DNA from: Synchiropus splendidus
Taxonomy: Eukaryota > Chordata > Actinopteri > Syngnathiformes > Callionymidae
DNA length: 64,000 nt
NCBI RefSeq assembly: GCF_027744825.2
Contig: NW_026527057.1
Coordinates: forward strand, 496,001-560,000
Reading direction: 5' to 3'
The position numbers and the translations under genes are program-made. Below the pieces are notes generated by a model. That model was given only the letters and a program-made list of their open reading frames with translations. It searched no databases and was not told where the DNA came from. Positions 36,801 through 49,300 of this stretch are shown here, one piece after another (position 1 is the stretch's first letter; each line of letters begins with the position of its first letter).

Positions 36801-38100
36801 GAACGCCAAACATAAAAGTGTTAATAACTTTGGAAAAACACTTCAGACAGTTTAGATTTGATGTGCAACTACTAGAAAGACCCTTTCTGTTATAGTGGGA
36901 GGTTAAAATTTGATGTTCTGAAGCTTCCCTGAAAAGTTATGGCACAATGCACAAAAACGCTTTTCAGCCTGAGATGAGGTGCGTTTCGGAACGCCAAACA
37001 TAAAAGTGTTAATAACTTTGGAAAAACACTTCAGACAGTTTAGATTTGATGTGCAACTACTAGAAAGACCCTTTCTGCTATAGTGGGAGGTTAAAATTTC
37101 ATGTTCTGAAGCTTCCCTGAAAAGTTATGGCACAATGCACAAAAACGCTTTTCAGCCTGAGATAAGGTGGGTTTCGGAACGCCAAACATAAAAGTGTTGA
37201 TAACTTTCGAAAAACACTTCAGACAGCTTAGATTTGATGTGCACCTACTAGAACGACCCTTTCTGCTATAGTGGGAGGTTAAAATTTCATGTTCTGAAGC
37301 TTCCCTGAAAAGTTATGGCACAATGCGTAAAAACGCTTTTCAGCCTGAGATAAGGTGGGTTTCGGAACGCCAAACATAAAAGTGTTGATAACTTTGGAAA
37401 AACACTTCAGACAGTTTAGATTTGATGTGCAACTACTAGAAAGACCCTTTCTGCTATAGTGGGAGGTTAAAATTTCATGTTCTGAAGCTTCCCTGAAAAG
37501 TTATGGCACAATGCACAAAAACGCTTTTCAGCCTGAGATAAGGTGGGTTTCGGAACGCCAAACATAAAAGTGTTAATAACTTTGGAAAAACACTTCAGAC
37601 AGTTTAGATTTTATGTGCAACTACTAGAAAGACCCTTTCTGCTATAGTGGGAGGTTAAAATTTCATGTTCTGAAGCTTCCCTGAAAAGTTATGGCACAAT
37701 GCACAAAAACGCTTTTCAGCCTGAGATAAGGTGGGTTTCGGAACGCCAAACATAAAAGTGTTAATAACTTTGGAAAAACACTTCAGACAGTTTAGATTTG
37801 ATGTGCAACTACTAGAAAGACCCTTTCTGCTATAGTGGGAGGTAAAAATTTCATGTTCTGAAGCTTCCCTGAAAATTTATGGCACAATGCACAAAAACGC
37901 TTTTCAGCCTGAGATAAGGTGGGTTTCGGAACGCCAAACATAAAAGTGTTAATAACTTTGGAAAAACACTTCAGACAGTTTAGATTTGATGTGCAACTAC
38001 TAGAAAGACCCTTTCTGCTATAGTGGGAGGTTAAAATTTCATGTTCTGAAGCTTCCCTGAAAAGTTATGGCACAATGCACAAAAACGCTTTTCAGCCTGA
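32479..38100 (+). repeat. Fifteen-monomer tandem duplication (2,818 bp offset)
   Basis: The TTCGCAACG marker at 32,479 returns at 35,297, followed by the same CTATTAG, GATTAGG, CTACCAG, CAACAACTAG, TTTTGAAGC and CTCTAAACATAACAG series to about 36,430. The TTTGA(C/T)GTTC plus GATGAGGTGCG monomer near 34,090 and the GAACGACCC monomer near 34,433 recur at 36,910 and 37,253. The second copy lacks both inherited single-base deletions, and the offset is 15 x 188 minus 2. It has private GGTTTTCGCAAC near 35,290 and CTATAATTGG near 36,516. Confidence 0.84.
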
Positions 38101-40020
38101 GATAAGGTGTGTTTCGGAACGCCAAACATAAAAGTGTTAATAACTTTGGAAAAACACTTCAGACAGTTTAGATTTGATGTGCAACTACTAGAAAGACCCT
38201 TTCTGCTATAGTGGGAGGTTAAAATTTCATGTTCTGAAGCTTCCCTGAAAAGTTATGGCACAATGCGTAAAAACGCTTTTCAGCCTGAGATTAGGTGGGT
38301 TTCGGAACGCCAAACATAAAAGTGTTGATAACTTTGGAAAAACACTTCAGACAGTTTAGATTTGATGTGCAACTACTAGAAAGACTCTTTCTGCTATAGT
38401 GGGAGGTTAAAATTTCATGTTTTGAAGCTTCCCTGAAAAGTTATGGCACAATGCACAAAAACGCTTTTCAGCCTGAGATAAGGTGGGTTTCGGAACTCTA
38501 AACATAAAAGTGTTAATAACTTTGGAAAAACACTTCAGACAGTTTAGATTTGATGTGCAACTACAAGAAAGACCCTCTCTGCTATAGTTGGAGGTTAAAA
38601 TTTCATGTTCTGAAGCTTCCCTGAAAAGTTATGGCACAATGCACAAAAACGCTTTTCAGCCTGAGATAAGGTGGGTTTCGGAACGCCAAACATAAAAGTG
38701 TTAATAACTTTGGAAAAACACTTCAGACAGTTTAGATTTGATGTGCAACTACTAGAAAGACCCTTTCTGCTATAGTGGGAGGTTAAAATTTCATGTTCTG
38801 AAGCTTCCCTGAAAAGTTATGGCACAATGCGTAAAAACGCTTTTCAGCCTGAGATAAGGTGGGTTTCGGAACGCCAAACATAAAAGTGTTGATAACTTTG
38901 GAAAAACACTTCAGACAGTTTAGATTTGATGTGCAACTACTAGAAAGACTCTTTCTGCTATAGTGGGAGGTTAAAATTTCATGTTTTGAAGCTTCCCTGA
39001 AAAGTTATGGCACAATGCACAAAAACGCTTTTCAGCCTGAGATAAGGTGGGTTTCGGAACTCTAAACATAAAAGTGTTAATAACTTTGGAAAAACACTTC
39101 AGACAGTTTAGATTTGATGTGCAACTACAAGAAAGACCCTGTCTGCTATAGTTGGAGGTTAAAATTTCATGTTCTGAAGCTTCCCTGAAAAGTTATGGCA
39201 CAATGCACAAAAACGCTTTTCAGCCTGAGATAAGGTGGGTTTCGGAACGCCAAACATAAAAGTGTTAATAACTTTGGAAAAACACTTCAGACAGTTTAGA
39301 TTTGATGTGCAACTACTAGAAAGACCCTTTCTGCTATAGTGGGAGGTTAAAATTTCATGTTCTGAAGCTTCCCTGAAAAGTTATGGCACAATGCACAAAA
39401 ACGCTTTTCAGCCTGAGATAAGGTGGGTTTCGGAACGCCAAACATAAAAGTGTTAATAACTTTGGAAAAACACTTCAGACAGTTTAGATTTGATGTGCAA
39501 CTACTAGAAAGACCCTTTCTGCTATAGTGGGAGGTTAAAATTTGATGTTCTGAAGCTTCCCTGAAAAGTTATGGCAGAATGCACAAAAACGCTTTTCAGC
39601 CTGAGATGAGGTGCGTTTCGGAACGCCAAACATAAAAGTGTTAATAACTTTGGAAAAACACTTCAGACAGTTTAGATTTGATGTGCAACTACTAGAAAGA
39701 CCCTTTCTGCTATAGTGGGAGGTTAAAATTTCATGTTCTGAAGCTTCCCTGAAAAGTTATGGCACAATGCACAAAAACGCTTTTCAGCCTGAGATAAGGT
39801 GGGTTTCGGAACGCCAAACATAAAAGTGTTGATAACTTTCGAAAAACACTTCAGACAGCTTAGATTTGATGTGCACCTACTAGAACGACCCTTTCTGCTA
39901 TAGTGGGAGGTTAAAATTTCATGTTCTGAAGCTTCCCTGAAAAGTTATGGCACAATGCGTAAAAACGCTTTTCAGCCTGAGATAAGGTGGGTTTCGGAAC
40001 GCCAAACATAAAAGTGTTGA
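36640..40020 (+). repeat. Fourteen-monomer spaced copies of the TTTGATG marker group
   Basis: The TTTGATGTTC, GATGAGGTGCG and GAACGACCC group at 36,909-37,260 recurs at 39,541-39,892 with an offset of 2,632 (14 x 188). With the copy near 34,090 this gives three copies at 15- and 14-monomer spacing, so the higher-order unit changed length by single monomers. The 36,909 copy has GGCACAAT in place of the linked GGCAGAAT, a local reversion or conversion. Confidence 0.82.
38265..39420 (+). repeat. Three-monomer tandem duplication (564 bp unit)
   Basis: The trio with GACTCTTTCT, TTTTGAAGC, GGAACTCTAAACATAAAAG and CTACAAGAAAG occurs near 38,390-38,570 and again near 38,950-39,130, exactly 564 bases apart. 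The first copy has CCCTCTCT and the second CCCTGTCT within the same hexamer, and the first also has GATTAGG near 38,290. It derives from the CTCTAAACATAACAG block upstream, but with A rather than C before AGTG. Confidence 0.85.
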
Positions 40021-41200
40021 TAACTTTGGAAAAACACTTCAGACAGTTTAGATTTGATGTGCAACTACTAGAAAGACCCTTTGTGCTATAGTGGGAGGTT
40101 AAAATTTCATGTTCTGAAGCTTCCCTGAAAAGTTATGGCACAATGCACAAAAACGCTTTTCAGCCTGAGATAAGGTGGGTTTCGGAACGCCAAACATAAA
40201 AGTGTTAATAACTTTGGAAAAACACTTCAGACATTTTAGATTTTATGTGCAACTACTAGAAAGACCCTTTCTGCTATAGTGGGAGGTTAAAATTTCATGT
40301 TCTGAAGCTTCCCTGAAAAGTTATGGCACAATGCACAAAAACGCTTTTCAGCCTGAGATAAGGTGGGTTTCGTAACGCCAAACATAAAAGTGTTAATAAC
40401 TTTGGAAAAACACTTCAGACAGTTTAGATTTGATGTGCAACTACTAGAAAGACCCTTTCTGCTATAGTGGGAGGTTAAAATTTAATGTTCTGAAGCTTCC
40501 CTCAAAGGTTATGGCACAATGCACAAAAACGCTTTTCAGCCTGAGATAAGGTGGGTTTCGGAACGCCAAACATAAAAGTGTTAATAACTTTGGAAAAACA
40601 CATCAGACAGTTTAGATTTGATGTGCAACTACTAGAAAGACCCTTTCTGCTATAGTGGGAGGTTAAAATTTCATGTTCTGAAGCTTCCCTGAAAAGTTAT
40701 GGCACAATGCACAAAAACGCTTTTCAGCCAGAGATAAGGTGGGTTTCGGAACGCCAAACATAAAAGTGTTGATAACTTAAGAAAAACACTTCAGAGAGCT
40801 TAGATTTGATGTGCACCTACTAGAAAGACCGTTTCTGCTATAGTAGGAGGTTAAAATTTCATGTTCTGAAGCTTCCCTGAAAAGTAATGGCACAATGCGT
40901 AAAAACGCTTTTCAGCCTGAGATAAGGTGGGTTTCGGAACGCCAAACATAAAAGTGTTGATAACTTTGGAAAAACACTTCAGACAGTTTAGATTTGATGT
41001 GCAACTACGAGAAAGACCCTTTCTGCTATAGTGGGAGGTTAAAATTTCATGTTCTGAAGCTTCCCTGAAAAGTTATGGCACAATGCACAAAAACGCTTTT
41101 CAGCCTGAGATAAGGTGGGTTTCGGAACGCCAAACATAAAAGTGTTGATAACTTTGGAAAAACACTTCAGACAGTTTAGATTTGATGTGCAACTACTAGA
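40020..41200 (+). repeat. Divergent monomer stretch between two HOR domains
   Basis: Satellite monomers with many private changes: CCCTTTGTGC near 40,080, GACATTTTAG near 40,230, TTTCGTAACG near 40,370, CCCTCAAAGG near 40,500, ACACATCAG near 40,600, CAGCCAGAG near 40,728, ACTTAAGAAA near 40,779, CCGTTTCT near 40,830, GTAGGAGG near 40,844 and AAGTAATGG near 40,885. The density of private substitutions is visibly higher than in the flanking duplications. It may be the less-homogenised seam between the left (13-15-mer) and right (26-30-mer) domains. Confidence 0.75.
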
Positions 41201-44200
41201 AAGACCCTTTCTGCTATAGTTGGAGGTTAAAATTTCATGTTCTGAAGCTTTCCTGAAAAGTTATGGCACAATGCACAAAAACGCTTTTCAGCCTGAGATA
41301 AGGTGGGTTTCGGAACGCCAAACATAAAAGTGTTGATAACTTTCGAAAAACACTTCAGACGGCTTAGATTTGATGTGCACCTATTAGAAAGACCCTTTCT
41401 GCTATAGTGGGAGGTTAAAATTTCATGTTCTGAAGCTTCCCTGAAAAGTTATGGCACAATGCACAAAAACGCTTTTCAGCCTGAGATAAGGTGGGTTTCG
41501 GAACGCCAAACATAAAAGTGTTGATAACTTTGGAAAAACACTTCAGACAGTTTAGATTTGATATGCAACTACTAGAAAGACCCTTTCTGCTATAGTGGGA
41601 GGTTAAAATTTCATGTTCTGAAGCTTCCCTGAAAAGTTATGGCACAATGCACAAAAACGCTTTTCAGCCTGAGATAAGGTGGGTTTCGGAACGCCAAACA
41701 TAAAAGTGTTAATAACTTTGGAAAAACACTTCAGACAGTTTAGATTTGATGTGCAACTACTAGAAAGACCCTTTCTGCTATAGTGGGAGGTTAAAATTTC
41801 ATGTTCTGAAGCTTCCCTGAAAAGTTATGGCACAATGCGTAAAAACGCTTTTCAGCCTGAGATAAGGTGGGTTTCGGAACGCCAAACATAAAAGTGTTGA
41901 TAACTTTGGAAAAACACTTCAGACAGTTTAGATTTGATGTGCAACTACTAGAAAGACTCTTTCTGCTATAGTGGGAGGTTAAAATTTCATGTTCTGAAGC
42001 TTCCCTGAAAAGTTATGGCACAATGCACAAAAACGCTTTTCAGCCTGAGATAAGGTGGGTTTCGGAACGCTAAAAATAAAAGTGTTAATAACTTTGGAAA
42101 AACACTTCAGACAGTTTAGATTTGATGTGCAACTACTAGAAAGACCCTTTCTGCTATAGTGGGAGGTTAAAATTTCATGTTCTGAAGCTTCCCTGAAAAG
42201 TTATGGCACAATGCACAAAAATGCTTTTCAGCCTGAGATAAGGTGGGTTTCGGAACGCCAAACATAAAAGTGTTAATAACTTTGGAAAAACACTTCAGAC
42301 AGTTTAGATTTTATGTGCAACTACTAGAAAGACCCTTTCTGCTATAGTGGGGGGTTAAAATTTCATGTTCTGAAGCTTCCCTGAAAAGTTATGGCACAAT
42401 GCGTAAAAACGCTTGTCAGCCTGAGATAAGGTGGGTTTCGGAACGCCAAACATAAAAGTGTTAATAACTTTGGAAAAACACTTCAGACAGTTTAGATTTG
42501 ATGTGCAACTACTAGAAAGACCCTTTCTGCTATAGTGGGAGGTTAAAATTTCATGTTCTGAAGCTTCCCTGAAAAGTTATGGCACAATGCACAAAAACGC
42601 TTTTCAGCCTGAGATAAGGTGGGTTTCGGAACGCCAAACATAAAAGTGTTAATAACTTTGGAAAAACACTTCAGACAGTTTAGATTTGATGTGCAACTAC
42701 TAGAAAGACCCTTTCTGCTATAGTGGGAGGTTAAAATTTCATGTTCTGAAGCTTCCCTGAAAAGTTATGGCACAATGCACAAAAACGCTTTTCAGCCTGA
42801 GATAAGGTGGGTTTCGGAACGCCAAACATAAAAGTGTTAATAACTTTGGAAAAACACTTCAGACAGTTTAGATTTGATGTGCAACTACTAGAAAGACCCT
42901 TTCTGCTATAGTGGGAGGTTAAAATTTCATGTTCTGAAGCTTCCCTGAAAAGTTATGGCACAATGCACAAAAACGCTTTTCAGCCTGAGATAAGGTGGGT
43001 TTCGGAACGCCAAACATAAAAGTGTTAATAACTTTGGAAAAACACTTCAGACAGTTTAGATTTGTTGTGCAACTACTAGAAAGACCCTTTCTGCTATAGT
43101 GGGAGGTTAAAATTTCATGTTCTGAAGCTTCCCTGAAAAGTTATGGCACAATGCACAAAAACGCTTTTCAGCCTGAGATAAGGTGGGTTTCGGAACGCCA
43201 AACATAAAAGTGTTGATAACTTTCGAAAAACACTTCAGAGAGCTTAGATTTGATGTGCACCTACTAGAAAGACCCTTTCTGCTATAGTGGGAGGTTAAAA
43301 TTTCATGTTCTGAAGCTTCCCTGAAAAGTTATGGCACAATGCGTAAAAACGCTTTTCAGCCTGAGATAAGGTGGGTTTCGGAACGCCAAACATAAAAGTG
43401 TTAATAACTTTGGAAAAACACTTCAGACAGTTTAGATTTGATGTGCAACTACTAGAAAGACCCTTTCTGCTATAGTGGGAGGTTAAAATTTCATGTTCTG
43501 AAGCTTCCCTGAAAAGTTATGGCACAATGCACAAAAACGCTTTTCAGCCTGAGATAAGGTGGGTTTCGGAATGCCAAACATAAAAGTGTTAATAACTTTG
43601 GAAAAACACTTCAGACAGTTTAGATTTGATGTGCAACTACTAGAAAGACCCTTTCTGCTATAGTGGGAGGTTAAAATTTCATGTTCTGAAGCTTCCCTGA
43701 AAAGTTATGGCACAATGCACAAAAACGCTTTTCAGCCTGAGATAAGGTGGGTTTCGGAACGCCAAACATAAAAGTGTTGATAACTTTCGAAAAACACTTC
43801 AGACAGCTTAGATTTGATGTGCACCTACTAGAAAGACCCGTTCTGCTATAGTGGGAGGTTAAAATTTCATGTTCTGAAGCTTCCCTGAAAAGTTATGGCA
43901 CAATGCGTAAAAACGCTTTTCAGCCTGAGATAAGGTGGGTTTCGGAACGCCAAACATAAAAGTGTTGATAACTTTGGAAAAACACTTCAGACAGTTTAGA
44001 TTTGATGTGCAACTACTAGAAAGACCCTTTCTGCTATAGTGGGAGGTTAAAATTTCATGTTCTGAAGCTTCCCTGAAAAGTTATGGCACAATGCACAAAA
44101 ACGCTTTTCAGCCTGAGATAAGGTGGGTTTCGGAACGCCAAACATAAAAGTGTTAATAACTTTGGAAAAACACTTCAGACAGTTTAGATTTGATGTGCAA

Positions 44201-46300
44201 CTACTAGAAAGACCCTTTCTGCTATAGTGGGAGGTTAAAATTTCATGTTCTGAAGCTTCCCTGAAAAGTTATGGCACAATGCACAAAAACGCTTTTCAGC
44301 CTGAGATAAGGTGGGTTTCGGAACGCCAAACATAAAAGTGTTGATAACTTTTGAAAAACACTTCAGACAGCTTAGATTTGATGTGCAACTACTAGAAAGA
44401 CCCTTTCTGCTATAGTGGGAGGTTAAAATTTCATGTTCTGAAGCTTCCCTGAAAAGTTATGGCACAATGCACAAAAACGCTTTTCAGCCTGAGATAAGGT
44501 GGGTTTCGGAACGCCAAACATAAAAGTGTTGATAACTTTCGAAAAACACTTCAGACAGCTTAGATTTGATGTGCACCTATTAGAAAGACCCTTTCTGCTA
44601 TAGTGGGAGGTTAAAATTTCATGTTCTGAAGCTTCCCTGAAAAGTTATGGCACAATGCACAAAAACGCTTTTCAGCCTGAGATAAGGTGGGTTTCGGAAC
44701 GCCAAACATAAAAGTGTTGATAACTTTCGAAAAACACTTCAGACAGCTTAGATTTGATGTGCACCTATTAGAAAGACCCTTTCTGCTATAGTGGGAGGTT
44801 AAAATTTCATGTTCTGAAGCTTCCCTGAAAAGTTATGGCACAATGCGTAAAAACGCTTTTCAGCCTGAGATAAGGTGGGTTTCGGAACGCCAAACATAAA
44901 AGTGTTGATAACTTTGGAAAAACACTTCAGACAGTTTAGATTTGATGTGCAACTACTAGAAAGACCCTTTCTGCTATAGTGGGAGGTTAAAATTTCATGT
45001 TCTGAAGCTTCCCTGAAAAGTTATGGCGCAATGCACAAAAACGCTTTTCAGCCTGAGATAAGGTGGGTTTCGGAACGCCAAACATAAAAGTGTTAATAAC
45101 TTTGGAAAAACACTTCAGACAGTTTAGATTTGATGTGCAACTACTAGAAAGACCCTATCTGCTATAGTGGGAGGTTAAAATTTCATGTTCTGAAGTTTCC
45201 CTGAAAAGTTATGGCACAATGCGTAAAAACGCTTTTCAGCCTGAGATAAGGTGGGTTTCGGAACGCCAAACATAAAAGTGTTGATAACTTTGGAAAAACA
45301 CTTCAGACAGTTTAGATTTGATGTGCAACTACTAGAAAGACCCTTTCTGCTATAGTGGGAGGTTAAAATTTCATGTTCTGAAGCTTCCCTGAAAAGTTAT
45401 GGCACAATGCACAAAAATGCTTTTCAGCCTGAGATAAGGTGGGTTTCGGAACGCCATACATAAAAGTGTTAATAACTTTGGAAAAACACTTCAGACAGTT
45501 TAGATTTTATGTGCAACTAATAGAAAGACCCTTTCTGCTATAGTGGGGGGTTAAAATTTCATGTTCTGAAGCTTCCCTGAAAAGTTATGGCACAATGCGT
45601 AAAAACGCTTTTCAGCCTGAGATAAGGTGGGTTTCGGAACGCCAAACATAAAAGTGTTAATAACTTTGGAAAAACACTTCAGACAGTTTAGATTTGACGT
45701 GCAACTACTAGAAAGACCCTTTCTGCTATAGTGGGAGGTTAAAATTTCATGTTCTGAAGCTTCCCTGAAAAGTTATGGCACAATGCACAAAAACGCTTTT
45801 CAGCCTGAGATAAGGTGGGTTTCGGAACGCCAAACATAAAAGTGTTAATAACTTTGGAAAAACACTTCAGACAGTTTAGATTTGATGTGCAACTACTAGA
45901 AAGACCCTTTCTGCTATAGTGGGAGGTTAAAATTTCATGTTCTGAAGCTTCCCTGAAAAGTTATGGCACAATGCACAAAAACGCTTTTCAGCCTGACATA
46001 AGGTGGGTTTCGGAACGCCAAACCTAAAAGTGTTAATAACTTTGGAAAAACACTTCAGACAGTTTAGATTTGATGTGCAACTACTAGAAAGACCCTTTCT
46101 GCTATAGTGGGAGGTTAAAATTTCATGTTCTGAAGCTTCCCTGAAAAGTTATGGCACAATGCTCAAAAACGCTTTTCAGCCTGAGATAAGGTGGGTTTCG
46201 GAACGCCAAACATAAAAGTGTTAATAACTTTGGAAAAACACTTCAGACAGTTTAGATTTGATGTGCAACTACTAGAAAGACCCTTTCTGCTATAGTTGGA
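41200..46300 (+). repeat. Macro higher-order repeat of about 5 kb, copy 1
   Basis: The paired marker TAGTTGGAGG plus AGCTTTCCTG occurs near 41,220-41,250, 46,295-46,325, 51,183-51,213 and 56,823-56,853, at spacings of 27, 26 and 30 monomers (5,076, 4,888 and 5,640 bases). Copy 1 then has CAGACGGCTTAG, GATATGC at 41,560, AAAATGCTTTTC at 42,222, GTGGGGGGTT near 42,350, TTTGTTGTGC near 43,060, GGAATGCC at 43,572, GACCCGTTCT at 43,840 and CCCTATCTGC near 45,155. It is assembled only from the 188-bp monomer. Confidence 0.85.
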
Positions 46301-49300
46301 GGTTAAAATTTCATGTTCTGAAGCTTTCCTGAAAAGTTATGGCACAATGCACAAAAACGCTTTTCAGCCTGAGATAAGGTGGGTTTCGGAACGCCAAACA
46401 TAAAAGTGTTGATAACTTTTGAAAAACACTTCAGACAGCTTAGATTTGATGTGCAACTACTAGAAAGACCCTTTCTGCTATAGTGGGAGGTTAAAATTTC
46501 ATGTTCTGAAGCTTCCCTGAAAAGTTATGGCACAATGCACAAAAACGCTTTTCAGCCTGAGATAAGGTGGGTTTCGGAACGCCAAACATAAAAGTGTTGA
46601 TAACTTTCGAAAAACACTTCAGACGGCTTAGATTTGATGTGCACCTATTAGAAAGACCCTTTCTGCTATAGTGGGAGGTTAAAATTTCATGTTCTGAAGC
46701 TTCCCTGAAAAGTTATGGCACAATGCGTAAAAACGCTTTTCAGCCTGAGATAAGGTGGGTTTCGGAACGCCAAACATAAAAGTGTTAATAACTTTGGAAA
46801 AACACTTCAGACAGTTTAGATTTGATATGCAACTACTAGAAAGACCCTTTCTGCTATAGTGGGAGGTTAAAATTTCATGTTCTGAAGCTTCCCTGAAAAG
46901 TTATGGCACAATGCACAAAAACGCTTTTCAGCCTGAGATAAGGTGGGTTTCGGAACGCCAAACATAAAAGTGTTAATAACTTTGGAAAAACACTTCAGAC
47001 AGTTTAGATTTGATGTGCAACTACTAGAAAGACCCTTTCTGCTATAGTGGGAGGTTAAAATTTCATGTTCTGAAGCTTCCCTGAAAAGTTATGGCACAAT
47101 GCGTAAAAACGCTTTTCAGCCTGAGATAAGGTGGGTTTCGGAACGCCAAACATAAAAGTGTTGATAACTTTGGAAAAACACTTCAGACAGTTTAGATTTG
47201 ATGTGCAACTACTAGAAAGACTCTTTCTGCTATAGTGGGAGGTTAAAATTTCATGTTCTGAAGCTTCCCTGAAAAGTTATGGCACAATGCACAAAAACGC
47301 TTTTCAGCCTGAGATAAGGTGGGTTTCGGAACGCTAAACATAAAAGTGTTAATAACTTTGGAAAAACACTTCAGACAGTTTAGATTTGATGTGCAACTAC
47401 TAGAAAGACCCTTTCTGCTATAGTGGGAGGTTAAAATTTCATGTTCTGAAGCTTCCCTGAAAAGTTATGGCACAATGCACAAAAATGCTTTTCAGCCTGA
47501 GATAAGGTGGGTTTCGGAACGCCAAACATAAAAGTGTTAATGACTTTGGAAAAACACTTCAGACAGTTTAGATTTTTTGTGCAACTACTAGAAAGACCCT
47601 TTCTGCTATAGTGGGGGGTTAAAATTTCATGTTCTGAAGCTTCCCTGAAAAGTTATGGCACAATGCGTAAAAACGCTTTTCAGCCTGAGATAAGGTGGGT
47701 TTCGGAACGCCAAACATAAAAGTGTTAATAACTTTGGAAAAACACTTCAGACAGTTTAGATTTGATGTGCAACTACTAGAAAGACCCTTTCTGCTATAGT
47801 GGGATGTTAAAATTTCATGTTCTGAAGCTTCCCTGAAAAGTTATGGCACAATGCACAAAAACGCTTTTCAGCCTGAGATAAGGTGGGTTTCGGAACGCCA
47901 AACATAAAAGTGTTAATAACTTTGGAAAAACACTTCAGACAGTTTAGATTTGATGTGCAACTACTAGAAAGACCCTTTCTGCTATAGTGGGAGGTTAAAA
48001 TTTCATGTTCTGAAGCTTCCCTGAAAAGTTATGGCACAATGCACAAAAACGCTTTTCAGCCTGAGATAAGGTGGGTTTCGGAACGCCAAACATAAAAGTG
48101 TTAATAACTTTGGAAAAACACTTCAGACAGTTTAGATTTGATGTGCAACTACTAGAAAGACCCTTTCTGCTATAGTGGGAGGTTAAAATTTCATGTTCTG
48201 AAGCTTCCCTGAAAAGTTATGGCACAATGCACAAAAACGCTTTTCAGCCTGAGATAAGGTGGGTTTCGGAACGCCAAACATAAAAGTGTTAATAACTTTC
48301 GAAAAACACTTCAGACAGTTTAGATTTGTTGTGCAACTACTAGAAAGACCCTTTCTGCTATAGTGGGAGGTTAAAATTTCATGTTCTGAAGCTTCCCTGA
48401 AAAGTTATGGCACAATGCACAAAAACGCTTTTCAGCCTGAGATAAGGTGGGTTTCAGAACGCCAAACATAAAAGTGTTGATAACTTTCGAAAAACACTTC
48501 AGAGAGCTTAGATTTGATGTGCACCTACTAGAAAGACCCTTTCTGCTATAGTGGGAGGTTAAAATTTCATGTTCTGAAGCTTCCCTGAAAAGTTATGGCA
48601 CAATGCGTAAAAACGCTTTTCAGCCTGAGATAAGGTGGGTTTCGGAACGCCAAACATAAAAGTGTTAATAACTTTGGAAAAACACTTCAGACAGTTTAGA
48701 TTTGATGTGCAACTACTAGAAAGACCCTTTCTGCTATAGTGGGAGGTTAAAATTTCATGTTCTGAAGCTTCCCTGAAAAGTTATGGCACAATGCACAAAA
48801 ACGCTTTTCAGCCTGAGATAAGGTGGGTTTCGGAATGCCAAACATAAAAGTGTTAATAACTTTGGAAAAACACTTCAGACAGTTTAGATTTGATGTGCAA
48901 CTACTAGAAAGACCCTTTCTGCTATAGTGGGAGGTTAAAATTTCATGTTCTGAAGCTTCCCTGAAAAGTTATGGCACAATGCACAAAAACGCTTTTCAGC
49001 CTGAGATAAGGTGGGTTTCGGAACGCCAAACATAAAAGTGTTGATAACTTTCGAAAAACACTTCAGACAGCTTAGATTTGATGTGCACCTACTAGAAACA
49101 CCCTTTCTGCTATAGTGGGAGGTTAAAATTTCATGTTCTGAAGCTTCCCTGAAAAGTTATGGCACAATGCACAAAAACGCTTTTCAGCCTGAGATAAGGT
49201 GGGTTTCGGAACGCCAAACATAAAAGTGTTAATAACTTTGGAAAAACACTTCAGACAGTTTAGATTTGATGTGCAACTACTAGAAAGACCCTTTCTGCTA

